From: Candidatus Saccharimonadia bacterium
Lineage (GTDB): Bacteria; Patescibacteriota; Saccharimonadia; Saccharimonadales; Saccharimonadaceae
Assembly: GCA_023259925.1 (NCBI GenBank)
Contig: JALRDS010000081.1
Span: 1 to 9,623, forward strand
DNA: 9,623 nt
Direction: 5' to 3'
A program made the position numbers and the translations under genes. Shown piece after piece: positions 1 through 6,659 of the stretch (position 1 is its first letter; every line of letters begins with the position of its first letter). A model generated the notes under the pieces. That model was not told the DNA's origin. It saw only the letters and a program-made list of their open reading frames with translations, and did not search any database.

Positions 1-433
1 GGCGATCGGCGAGCTTAATAATGAGAACACGAACATCTCGCCCTACAGCAATCATTAGCTTGGTGAGATTGTCTTTAGTGGCGGGCAAGTAGCTGTCGAG
101 ACTGCGCATGCCGCTACGGGCACGCGATACTTTTGTAACGCCATCTACCAAAAAGGCAACGTCTTGACCGAATAATGATTCAATTGTTTCTAGCGTTAGG
201 TCGGTGTCTTCAACGGTGTCATGAAGCACCCCTGCTAAAACTGTATCGATATCAAGTTCCCATTCCACAAGTGTTGCAGCAACGCTGAGCGGGTGAATTA
301 TATAGGCTTCGCCACTTTTTCTTTTCTGCCCCTCATGGGCATTCGTCGCCACATCAATTGCATGCTCAAGTTCCAGGAGTTGGTCTTGAGTATAGTGCGG
401 TGCTGCGGATGTAAGTAGTTGCTGTTTATTCAC
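1..433 (-). CDS. rel: RelA/SpoT-family (p)ppGpp hydrolase/synthetase, N-terminal HD domain (partial)
   Basis: The enzyme turns the stringent-response alarmone (p)ppGpp over in the cytoplasm. Only the first 144 residues are in the window; the gene runs off the left edge. They form the HD hydrolase domain: His47 in HPLSVAA, His71-Asp72 in LHDTVEDT and Asp143 in KLADR match the Mn-binding set of Rel HD domains, and the Glu75-Asp76 pair needed for hydrolysis is kept, as is the GVTKVS segment around residues 98-103. The hydrolase side therefore looks active. Whether a synthetase domain, TGS and ACT follow cannot be seen, so an HD-only hydrolase is possible. The start chosen is GTG at 433: it has no Shine-Dalgarno, but an extended -10 (TGCTATACT on the minus strand) ends 7 nt before it, which fits a leaderless mRNA. 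It is transcribed divergently from gap. Confidence 0.9.
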   Translation of the reverse strand, partial: MNKQQLLTSAAPHYTQDQLLELEHAIDVATNAHEGQKRKSGEAYIIHPLSVAATLVEWELDIDTVLAGVLHDTVEDTDLTLETIESLFGQDVAFLVDGVTKVSRARSGMRSLDSYLPATKDNLTKLMIAVGRDVRVLIIKLADR

Positions 434-446
434 TACTGTTAGTATA
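434..446 (-). promoter_or_regulatory. Extended -10 promoter of the rel gene, leaderless spacing
   Basis: Read on the minus strand, TGC followed by TATACT (hexamer at 446-441) is an extended -10 element. Seven bases separate it from the GTG at 433, so transcription should begin at or next to the start codon. No good -35 box is seen at 17 bp, as is common for extended -10 promoters. Confidence 0.5.
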
Positions 447-466
447 GCAAAACAACCAACCTTGAA

Positions 467-496
467 GTGACGTGACCTGCACGGATGCTGTATACT
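467..496 (+). promoter_or_regulatory. Promoter of gap
   Basis: TATACT at 491-496 is a good -10. GTGACG at 467-472 is a possible -35 (4 of 6 to TTGACA) with an 18-bp spacer. Transcription would start near 503-504, giving a 5' leader of about 32 nt that contains the AAGGAG ribosome binding site at 526-531. Together with the rel promoter this makes a compact divergent promoter region. Confidence 0.5.
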
Positions 497-535
497 AGCA
501 GTAACCATAAGGGGTAAGGCAAAATAAGGAGAATC

Positions 536-1546
536 ATGGCGACAAAACTGGCAATTAACGGATTTGGACGAATTGGACGAAACGCTTTTAAAATTGCGTT
601 TGAACGAAGCGATCTTGAGATTGTTGCAATCAACGACTTAACCGACAATAAAACATTAGCGTACCTACTGAAGCATGATAGCAACTATGGCACCTACGGC
701 CACGAGGTAACGCATACCGACAGCGGCATTGTTGTTGATGGCAAAGAAATAAAAGTACTTGCCGAAAAAGACCCAGCTGCACTACCGTGGGCGGCACTCG
801 GTATCGATATGGTGATTGAGTCTACTGGATTCTTTACTGATAAAGAAGGTGCCGGTAAACACATTGAGGCTGGTGCAAAACGTGTTGTGATTAGTGGCCC
901 GACTAAATCGGACGGCGTGGATACGATTGTACTCGGTGCCAACGACGATAAGATTGAAGGTGCAACAGAAGTAATCTCTAACGCTAGCTGTACAACCAAC
1001 TCACTCGGTGCTGTTATGGCAATTTTGGATGCTGAGTTTGGCGTACAAAAAAGTATGCTTACAACAGTGCATAGCTACACCGCCAGCCAAGCTATTCAGG
1101 ATGCGCCAAAGAAAGACCCTCGTGAGGGGCGCAATGCGGCTGAAAATATCGTACCTACCAGTACGGGCGCGGCAATTGCAGTAACGAAAACCTTGCCACA
1201 ACTTGAAGGTAAGTTTGACGGCATTAGTATGCGCGTGCCTACGCCAGTTGTTTCAATCAGCGATGTGACTGCAGTGCTTAACAAGAATGTTACAGTGGAG
1301 GAGCTGAACGATGCATTTATAAAGGCTGCTAAAGAACCGTACTACCAGGGCATTTTAGGAGTCAGTGATGAACCACTTGTAAGCCGCGACTACATCGGTA
1401 ACAGCAACTCAGGTACGGTTGACCTTGAGCTCACTCGTGTAGTAGACGGCAACCTTGTTAAGGTGTGCGTATGGTATGACAATGAATGGGGTTACAGTAA
1501 CCGCTTAGTTGAATTAGTTGCTGACGTAGCAAAAGCAATAAAGTAA
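536..1546 (+). CDS. gap: Type I glyceraldehyde-3-phosphate dehydrogenase
   Basis: The enzyme oxidises glyceraldehyde-3-phosphate to 1,3-bisphosphoglycerate with NAD+, the central step of glycolysis, in the cytoplasm. The 336 residues are full length for the family. The Rossmann motif INGFGRIGR (residues 7-15) opens the protein, Asp34 sits where NAD-specific enzymes bind the ribose, the catalytic Cys152 is in the ASCTTN motif and its partner His179 is in TTVHSYT. The C-terminal WYDNEWGYSNR motif (313-323) is intact. Ala190-Pro191 in the S-loop region also favours NAD over NADP. The ATG has a clear AAGGAG at 526-531, spaced 4 nt. The gene stands alone, with its own promoter and hairpins downstream, so it is probably monocistronic. 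Recognition is secure; cofactor choice is inferred. Confidence 0.97.
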   Translation: MATKLAINGFGRIGRNAFKIAFERSDLEIVAINDLTDNKTLAYLLKHDSNYGTYGHEVTHTDSGIVVDGKEIKVLAEKDPAALPWAALGIDMVIESTGFFTDKEGAGKHIEAGAKRVVISGPTKSDGVDTIVLGANDDKIEGATEVISNASCTTNSLGAVMAILDAEFGVQKSMLTTVHSYTASQAIQDAPKKDPREGRNAAENIVPTSTGAAIAVTKTLPQLEGKFDGISMRVPTPVVSISDVTAVLNKNVTVEELNDAFIKAAKEPYYQGILGVSDEPLVSRDYIGNSNSGTVDLELTRVVDGNLVKVCVWYDNEWGYSNRLVELVADVAKAIK

Positions 1547-1548
1547 AC

Positions 1549-1569
1549 AAAAAACTACCATTTTGGTAG
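1549..1569 (-). terminator. Small hairpin with T-run on the minus strand
   Basis: CTACCA (1555-1560) pairs with TGGTAG (1564-1569) around a 3-nt loop. Six As at 1549-1554 become a T6 run on the minus strand directly after the stem, so the canonical terminator orientation is right to left, against gap. On the plus strand no T-run follows directly. It may insulate gap from antisense transcription, or help end gap weakly. Confidence 0.4.
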
Positions 1570-1585
1570 CTAGCAATTAACTTTT

Positions 1586-1615
1586 ACCGGCCCGGGAGGT
1601 ACTCTCTGGGCCGGT
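1586..1615 (+). terminator. GC-rich hairpin downstream of gap
   Basis: ACCGGCCC (1586-1593) and GGGCCGGT (1608-1615) form a perfect 8-bp stem. The 14-nt loop can fold further through GAG/CTC. No T-run follows (TATGTGTT), so it is not a classical intrinsic terminator. It lies 40 bp after the gap stop codon and could stabilise the 3' end or stop transcription with help. Confidence 0.4.
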
Positions 1616-1749
1616 TATGTGTTACGAGCAATATTTGTTTAATTTGGATATATGGCGACACCGTGCTGGTGTACGGGCTTTAGTAGGTTCGAGACCGGGG
1701 CATAGTACTGGCTACGCTTCGCTTTGTAAGATGTGTCAGTGTCAACGGC
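1616..1749. other. Intergenic stretch between gap and rpiB, no recognised gene
   Basis: The gap between gap and rpiB is 241 bp in all; after the two hairpins about 134 bp remain before the rpiB promoter. I see a short inverted repeat (ACACC/GGTGT) near 1657-1671 and a T-arm-like string GGTTCGAGACC near 1686-1696, but no tRNA folds around it. An open frame of 54 codons runs from ATG 1617 to TGA 1779-1781. It has no Shine-Dalgarno and overlaps the rpiB promoter, so it is probably not a gene. Confidence 0.3.
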
Positions 1750-1778
1750 TTTACACGTATCGCTATCCCGCTTATACT
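1750..1778 (+). promoter_or_regulatory. Promoter of the rpiB-pfkB operon
   Basis: TTTACA (1750-1755) and TATACT (1773-1778) are each 5 of 6 to consensus and exactly 17 bp apart, the best promoter in the window. Transcription should start around 1785-1788, at or within 3 nt of the rpiB ATG, so the operon mRNA would be leaderless or nearly so. Confidence 0.7.
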
Positions 1779-1787
1779 TGAACTAAT

Positions 1788-2237
1788 ATGAAAATTTACC
1801 TCGGTGCCGATCATCAAGGCTTCCACATGAAAGAAGACGTGTTTGCGTACTTGGCGAAGCACGGCTATGACGTAGAAGATGTTGGTGGTAAGGTATTAGA
1901 CCCCAATGATGATTTTCCGGATTTTGCTCAACTTGCAGCTACCAAAGTGATTGGCGAAACCGATAAAGACCCGCGCGCCATTTTGATTTGTGGTGGGGGC
2001 CAGGGTGTCGCAATGGCAGCAAATCGCTTTAGGGGGATTCGCGCTGCGGTGATTTGGGATGCGTATGAAGCAAAGATGACGCGGTATGACAATGACAGTA
2101 ATGTACTCTGCTTACCGGCGCGTATTTTACAAGATAATAAAGAGGCATGGCAGGGCATTATTGAAACGTGGCTGAATACACAGTTTGCCGGTGCTGCCAG
2201 ATTTAGGCGTCGTAACGCACAGATTGATGAGTTTTAA
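1788..2237 (+). CDS. rpiB: Ribose-5-phosphate isomerase B (RpiB/LacAB family)
   Basis: It should interconvert ribose-5-phosphate and ribulose-5-phosphate in the non-oxidative pentose phosphate pathway. The 149 residues match the family length. GADHQGF (6-12), FPDFA (43-47), the CGGGQG motif with Cys68 where E. coli-type RpiB has its catalytic cysteine, AANRFRGIRAA (77-87), NVLCLPAR (105-112) and the C-terminal RFRRRNAQI are all in the right order. One position is odd: the usual HND/HNN segment, whose His helps open the sugar ring, reads YDND here with Asp101 in place of His. The substrate could therefore be a different aldose or ketose phosphate, although pathway neighbours argue for ribose-5-phosphate. 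No Shine-Dalgarno precedes the ATG, and the promoter geometry predicts leaderless translation. First gene of the operon. Confidence 0.9.
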   Translation: MKIYLGADHQGFHMKEDVFAYLAKHGYDVEDVGGKVLDPNDDFPDFAQLAATKVIGETDKDPRAILICGGGQGVAMAANRFRGIRAAVIWDAYEAKMTRYDNDSNVLCLPARILQDNKEAWQGIIETWLNTQFAGAARFRRRNAQIDEF

Positions 2238-2245
2238 TAAGCACT

Positions 2246-2893
2246 ATGGCAACAGCAATTGCACCGTGCATTACGGTAGAAACAACTGACCAATATAAGC
2301 AGTCGATGGAGCGAATTCATACCTTTGCTAACAGGGTGCATATTGATATCTCAGATGGTGATTTCGCCCCTACGTTCTTATTGGAGCCCAGTCAATTGTG
2401 GTGGCCCCAGGGTTGGCATGCAGATATTCATGCCATGGTAGCTAGGCCGTCTGAATATGTAGACCAGTTGACCGCATTAAAGGCGGATTTAATTACATTT
2501 CACGCTGAGGTTGAAGAGGATTTGCTGCCGGTACTTCAAAAGATTAAGTCTGCTGGTATTAAGGCGGGTGTTGCCTTGCAGCGCCCAACCGTACCCCTGT
2601 CGGTTGCACCGTATATCCAAGCAGCTGACCATGTAATGATTTTTAGCGGTGACTTAGGCCACTACGGTGGTACGGCTAGTCTCATGCAACTTGAAAAAGT
2701 TCGTCTTATCCGAGCGATTAAATCTGATGTTGAAATTGGCTGGGATGGCGGCGTAAGCGTTGAAAATGCGTTTGGTTTAGCTCAGGGCGGAGTGGATGTA
2801 CTAAACGTTGGGGGTGCGATTGCTAATAGCCAAGACCCAGCCGCTACATACAACACGATGCTTGCCGAAATCAACAAGCACGGTGTGATATAA
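2246..2893 (+). CDS. rpe: Ribulose-phosphate 3-epimerase family protein
   Basis: A TIM-barrel epimerase predicted to interconvert ribulose-5-phosphate and xylulose-5-phosphate, giving transketolase its donor substrate. At 215 residues it has family length. The metal and catalytic residues are present: His32 and Asp34 in HIDISDG, His62 in DIHAM, and Asp167 in GWDGG. His86 in ITFHAE and the NVGGAI phosphate-binding end (187-192) also fit. It is a divergent member: the usual MDGxFVPN reads SDGDFAPT, and the phosphate loop normally close to NPGFGGQ reads GDLGHYGG (135-142). A related epimerase (such as allulose-6-phosphate) is possible, but position between rpiB and transketolase favours Rpe. It starts 8 nt after the rpiB stop without a Shine-Dalgarno; TTTAAT sits 7 nt before the ATG. 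Confidence 0.87.
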   Translation: MATAIAPCITVETTDQYKQSMERIHTFANRVHIDISDGDFAPTFLLEPSQLWWPQGWHADIHAMVARPSEYVDQLTALKADLITFHAEVEEDLLPVLQKIKSAGIKAGVALQRPTVPLSVAPYIQAADHVMIFSGDLGHYGGTASLMQLEKVRLIRAIKSDVEIGWDGGVSVENAFGLAQGGVDVLNVGGAIANSQDPAATYNTMLAEINKHGVI

Positions 2894-2902
2894 CCATAAG
2901 CA

Positions 2903-2911
2903 TGCTACAAT
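2903..2911 (+). promoter_or_regulatory. Possible internal extended -10 before transketolase N subunit
   Basis: TGCTACAAT is an extended -10 (TGn plus TACAAT at 2906-2911). Seven bases then lead to the ATG at 2919. The same spacing is found at the rel GTG. The box overlaps the alternative ATG at 2910, which is the main reason to prefer 2919. There is no convincing -35. Confidence 0.4.
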
Positions 2912-2918
2912 GGCTGTA

Positions 2919-3788
2919 ATGAGTGGGCATCTTACAAATAAGCAAATTGAAGACAAAGCGAGCGTTATTCGCCGCGATATTATATCAATGCTCGAAGCTG
3001 CCGGCAGCGGGCACTCTGCTGGACCGTTGGGGCTTAGCGACCTAGTAGCAACATTGTACTTCGGTGCTATGAACTACAACGCAAAAGAACCTGATTGGGA
3101 AGAGCGTGACTATTTTTTCCTATCAAACGGGCACTGCGTACCAGTGCAGTATGCGGCGATGGCCGAGGCAGGGTATTTTGATAAGAAAGAACTACTAACA
3201 CTACGGAAGTACGGAAGTCGATTGCAAGGGCACCCGGAGCGTACGCGCTTGCCAGGCCTCGAAAACACCAGTGGGCCGCTAGGCAGCGGCTTGAGTCAGG
3301 CAGCTGGTGTGGCTTATAGCTTGCAATACCTCGATGGTCAAGCCCATCGATTTGTGTATTGTATTACTGGAGACGGCGAACTAAATGAAGGCAACATTTG
3401 GGAGGCTGCTATGTTTGCCGGTAAGTACAAATTGAGTCAGCTTATTACGTTTGTTGATCGAAATAATATTCAGATTGATGGCAACACAGAAGACGTTATG
3501 CCGCTCGAAGACCTGCGCGGAAAGTGGCAGAGTTTTGGCTGGCATGTACAAGAGATTGATGGTCATAACGTAGAAAGCATCCTTGATGCTATTGGCATGG
3601 CAAAGGCAATTACGAATCGCCCTAGTGTCATCATTACCCATACTATCCCTGGCAAGGGTGTTGATTTTATGGAATACGACTATCGATGGCACGGGATGCC
3701 GCCAAACCATGAGCAGGCTAAATTAGCCTTGGCAGAACTACGTAGTTTACGAGGAAAAATATCTCACGAGGGGCAAAAGCATGAGTAA
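2919..3788 (+). CDS. tkt: Transketolase, N-terminal (thiamine diphosphate-binding) subunit
   Basis: This is the first half of a split transketolase, which moves two-carbon units between sugar phosphates with thiamine diphosphate. Numbering from the alternative ATG at 2910: GSGHSAG has the substrate-side His35, SNGH His75, QGHPE His108, the cofactor and Mg motif GDGELNEG starts at 154 and continues to DRNNIQIDG (183-191), and WHG at 260-262 matches the conserved His near the end of this domain. About 290 residues equals the N-terminal third to half of fused enzymes. It overlaps the next gene by 8 bp, fitting translational coupling and a 1:1 complex. Start: 2919 is preferred because a -10 box ends 7 nt before it; 2910 would add three residues. 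Neither has a Shine-Dalgarno. A 1-deoxyxylulose-5-phosphate synthase is less likely given the operon. Confidence 0.93.
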   Translation: MSGHLTNKQIEDKASVIRRDIISMLEAAGSGHSAGPLGLSDLVATLYFGAMNYNAKEPDWEERDYFFLSNGHCVPVQYAAMAEAGYFDKKELLTLRKYGSRLQGHPERTRLPGLENTSGPLGSGLSQAAGVAYSLQYLDGQAHRFVYCITGDGELNEGNIWEAAMFAGKYKLSQLITFVDRNNIQIDGNTEDVMPLEDLRGKWQSFGWHVQEIDGHNVESILDAIGMAKAITNRPSVIITHTIPGKGVDFMEYDYRWHGMPPNHEQAKLALAELRSLRGKISHEGQKHE

Positions 3789-4761
3789 ATACGAACTTGA
3801 TAAAGCCGTGCTTACTAAGCAGCAGCTGGTTGAACCCACAAGAGCTGGATTTGGACGTGGGCTAAAAAAAGCCGGCGAACTTGATGAGTCGGTGGTGGCA
3901 CTATGCGCCGATTTAACAGAGAGCGTACAGATGCATTTATTCCGTGAAGCATTTCCAAAACGGTTCATTGAAGTAGGTGTAGCTGAACAAAACTTAGTAA
4001 CAGTCGCCAGTGGGCTGGCACGGGCTGGAAAAATTCCGTTTACCGCAAGTTACGCTGCGTTTAGCCCGGGGCGAAACTGGGAACAGATTAAAACAACCGC
4101 TGCACTGAATGATCAGCCGGTAAAAGTAGTTGGTGGACATGCGGGCTTGTACACTGGGCCAGATGGGGCAACTCACCAAATGTTAGAGGATATTGCACTG
4201 ATGCGTGTGATGCCGAACATGGTAGTGGTGGTGCCAGGCGATAGTATCGAGGCTGAGAAAGCTACGATCGCACTTGCCAGCAACGGTAAGCCGAGCTATT
4301 TACGTCTGTCGCGAGATAAAACACCGATATTCAGTACCGCACAGTCACCGTTTGAAATTGGTAAAGCCTACGTGCTTCGGCCAGGCAAACACGTAAGCTT
4401 ATTTGGTACGGGAACGATGACATATGAATTATTAGTTGCGGCAAAACTGTTAGCAAAAAATGGGGTAGATGCCGAAGTGGTACATGTGCCGACAATTAAA
4501 CCACTGGATGACGAGACAGTTCTGGCTAGCTTGCGCAAAACGAAGTGTGGCGTAACTGTTGAAGAGGCCCAGATTGCTGGGGGGCTTGGCGGTGCAATCA
4601 CTGAACTCGCCTCAGAACATCTGCCTGTGCCAATAAAGCGACTTGGTGTTGAGGATCGCTATGGTGAGTCTGGTACGCCGCGTGAAGTTGTAGAAGCGTT
4701 CGGCCTTAACGGCGATAGTTTAGCGACAAAAATTGGACAATTTATGATGCAGGTAGCCTAA
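3781..4761 (+). CDS. tkt: Transketolase, C-terminal (pyrimidine-binding) subunit
   Basis: Second half of the split transketolase, 326 residues. The pyrimidine-binding domain holds the essential Glu69 in GVAEQN, which activates thiamine diphosphate, then YAAFSPGRNWEQIK (91-104) and GPDGATHQ (126-133) with Asp128 and His132 of the active site, and YLRLSRDK. A Rossmann-like C-terminal domain follows from about residue 195, with VEEAQIAGGLGGA (260-272). The ATG lies inside the end of the N subunit gene, overlapping by 8 bp, and is preceded by GAGGGG at 3768-3773, so it has a usable ribosome binding site. The pair must assemble to make one active site. Separate subunits are known in archaea and several bacteria, so the split itself is real family behaviour and not a frameshift: both halves have their own start and stop. 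Confidence 0.94.
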   Translation: MSKYELDKAVLTKQQLVEPTRAGFGRGLKKAGELDESVVALCADLTESVQMHLFREAFPKRFIEVGVAEQNLVTVASGLARAGKIPFTASYAAFSPGRNWEQIKTTAALNDQPVKVVGGHAGLYTGPDGATHQMLEDIALMRVMPNMVVVVPGDSIEAEKATIALASNGKPSYLRLSRDKTPIFSTAQSPFEIGKAYVLRPGKHVSLFGTGTMTYELLVAAKLLAKNGVDAEVVHVPTIKPLDDETVLASLRKTKCGVTVEEAQIAGGLGGAITELASEHLPVPIKRLGVEDRYGESGTPREVVEAFGLNGDSLATKIGQFMMQVA

Positions 4762-4771
4762 AGGAGAATAC

Positions 4772-5683
4772 ATGAGCCACAGCATACGACAAATTCGAGA
4801 CAACACAACGCGTGCCCGTCATTTAATGCAACGCACACGCCAGCAAGGGTTCGCTGTTGGTGCGTTCAATATAGATAACCAAGAAACGCTCATTGCTATT
4901 GCACGAGCTGCTCAGAAGCTCCATTCGCCTGTGCTTGTTGAAGTGAGTGACGGTGAAGTAGAGGCCTTGGGTCTCGAAAATGTTCGAGACATGGTTGATA
5001 ATTACAAAGAAGAATATGGCATAGAAATGTATATCAATCTCGACCATAGTCCAACAGTTGAAGGCTGTAAACGTGCGATCGATGCAGGCTATGAATTTAT
5101 TCACATTGATATCTCACAAGCGGATCATGATGCAAGCGAAGAAGAAATTATTGCAAAAACAAAAGAAGTGGTTGAATACGCTAAGTTTACTGGGGCGCTA
5201 GTAGAAAGTGAGCCGCACTATTTTGGTGGTTCATCGAACCTGCACGAAGAAGATATTAATTACGATGAGATTAAAAAGACCTTTAGCACACCTGATGGTG
5301 CTCGCTCGTTTATTGATGCAACGGGCATTGATACGTTTGCGGCTGCAGTTGGTAATTTACACGGTAAATATCCAGTACCAAAAGAGCTAGACCTGGCACT
5401 ACTTTCGGCAATTCGTGATGCAATTGGTTGCCAAATTTCACTGCACGGTGGTTCTGGTACGCCGCTCCACTATTTTGAAGAGGCGGCAAAAATAGGCGTA
5501 TCAAAGATTAATATCAACAGCGACATGCGCTATGCATTCCGAACTACGCTTGAAAAAGTGTTGGCCGACAATCCTAAAGAGTACGCAGTGGTCAAGCTAA
5601 TGCCAACAGTCTATGAGGCTGTGCAAACAGTAGTAGAAGAAAAGATAACAGCCTTCGGTTCAATGAATAAGGCGGTAAATTAG
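4772..5683 (+). CDS. fba: Class II fructose-bisphosphate aldolase family protein
   Basis: A zinc-dependent TIM-barrel aldolase that splits fructose-1,6-bisphosphate to dihydroxyacetone phosphate and glyceraldehyde-3-phosphate, or runs in reverse; many also accept sedoheptulose-1,7-bisphosphate. The 303 residues are typical. Asp91-His92 in NLDHS are the catalytic Asp and first zinc His, Glu145/Glu147 lie in ALVESE, His197 in GNLHGKY and His225 in LHGGSG give the other zinc ligands, and KININSD (245-251) matches the substrate-binding Asn motif. The GNLHG segment departs slightly from the common GTxHG. A tagatose- or other ketose-bisphosphate aldolase cannot be excluded. It has the best ribosome binding site of the operon, AAGGAG at 4761-4766, overlapping the upstream stop codon, which suggests higher expression than its neighbours. 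Confidence 0.92.
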   Translation: MSHSIRQIRDNTTRARHLMQRTRQQGFAVGAFNIDNQETLIAIARAAQKLHSPVLVEVSDGEVEALGLENVRDMVDNYKEEYGIEMYINLDHSPTVEGCKRAIDAGYEFIHIDISQADHDASEEEIIAKTKEVVEYAKFTGALVESEPHYFGGSSNLHEEDINYDEIKKTFSTPDGARSFIDATGIDTFAAAVGNLHGKYPVPKELDLALLSAIRDAIGCQISLHGGSGTPLHYFEEAAKIGVSKININSDMRYAFRTTLEKVLADNPKEYAVVKLMPTVYEAVQTVVEEKITAFGSMNKAVN

Positions 5684-5688
5684 TAGCT

Positions 5689-6657
5689 ATGGCACAAGTG
5701 ACACCAAAAGTAATCGCAATCGGTAAAGCCACGCAAGATGTGTTTTTGCGGAGTGATGAATTCGATCCAACAATTCAAGGTGATGTAGCCTATGAGCAGC
5801 TACCACTCGGTGCAAAATTAGAAGTACAAGATTTGCTGTTTTCCACTGGCGGTAATGCAACGAATGTAGCTGTGACGATCGCACGTCAGGGCCTGCATAG
5901 TGAGTACCTATGGGTACTCGGTGAAGATATGGCATCTGGTTCAATTTTACGAGAACTCGACCATGAAGGGGTTGATACGAGCGGGGTGGTTCAATCACCT
6001 GATATGCAAGCCGGCTACGGTACGATTTTACTAGCACCGACTGGCGAGCGTACGATTTTGAGTTATCATGGCGTGGGGCCAAAGCCCGGAGACCGTCACC
6101 TCGACCTTACGCGTATCAAAGGCGCAGACTGGGTATATCCGTCTGCTTTACATTCTATTGAGCTATTAAATGACGTTATCTCACTTGCTGCTGAGCATGG
6201 TGCCAAAGTGATGCTTAACCCTGATAGTAAGGAACTGGAACAGCCAGATAAACTCCGTCCGCTGCTCGAAGATGTTGAAGTGCTATGTGTGAACAAAGAT
6301 GAAGCTAAGCTGCTGGTCGAAGGCGAAAATAGTGAAGAGTTAGTGCGCCATTTACTTAATTTCGTACCAGTTGCAATTGTAAGCGACGGTCCAAATGGAG
6401 TGGTAGCTAGTGATGGTAAGACAATCATAACAGCTGGCATGTATGAAGACGTTACGGTGGTTGATCGCTTGGGTGCTGGTGACGCTTTTGCGAGTGGATT
6501 CTTGAGCCAATGGGCTGTAGGTAAGAGTTTAAAAGAGGCTATTGTTTTTGCAAGTGCAAACTCAACCTCGGTTGTAACGAAAGTTGGGGCAAAAGACGGG
6601 ATTTTGCATCAAGGTGTTAATTTACATGAAATGCCACTAGAGGAAAAAGCGCTGTAA
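5689..6657 (+). CDS. PfkB/ribokinase-family sugar (phosphate) kinase
   Basis: An ATP-dependent kinase of the ribokinase/PfkB fold, 322 residues. The first PfkB signature is STGGNATNVAVTIARQG (52-68) with the substrate-binding Gly54-Gly55, the NxxE Mg/phosphate motif is NKDE (202-205), and the second signature DRLGAGDAFASGF (259-271) has the catalytic base Asp265 and the anion hole GAGD. All catalytic parts are intact. The substrate cannot be read from sequence; ribokinase, fructokinase, 6-phosphofructokinase and 1-phosphofructokinase share these motifs. Location directly after aldolase makes a phosphorylated ketose (fructose-6-phosphate or sedoheptulose-7-phosphate) a reasonable guess. It begins 5 nt after the fba stop, without a Shine-Dalgarno; TAAATT at 5676-5681 lies 7 nt before the ATG. 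Confidence 0.88.
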   Translation: MAQVTPKVIAIGKATQDVFLRSDEFDPTIQGDVAYEQLPLGAKLEVQDLLFSTGGNATNVAVTIARQGLHSEYLWVLGEDMASGSILRELDHEGVDTSGVVQSPDMQAGYGTILLAPTGERTILSYHGVGPKPGDRHLDLTRIKGADWVYPSALHSIELLNDVISLAAEHGAKVMLNPDSKELEQPDKLRPLLEDVEVLCVNKDEAKLLVEGENSEELVRHLLNFVPVAIVSDGPNGVVASDGKTIITAGMYEDVTVVDRLGAGDAFASGFLSQWAVGKSLKEAIVFASANSTSVVTKVGAKDGILHQGVNLHEMPLEEKAL

Positions 6658-6659
6658 CT

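Noticed and set aside
694..1284. Minus-strand open frames inside gap
   Set aside because: They are antisense to a strongly recognisable gene and show no motif or ribosome binding site.
1650..1730. tRNA-like string GGTTCGAGACC in the gap-rpiB intergenic region
   Set aside because: Only about 2-3 bp of a T-stem form, no matching acceptor stem is found upstream, and no anticodon arm can be drawn.
1617..1781. 54-codon open frame before rpiB
   Set aside because: No ribosome binding site, no recognisable motif, and it runs through both boxes of the rpiB promoter.
2919..4761. Transketolase halves as a frameshifted single gene
   Set aside because: Each half has its own start and stop, the second has a ribosome binding site, and split transketolases are a known form.
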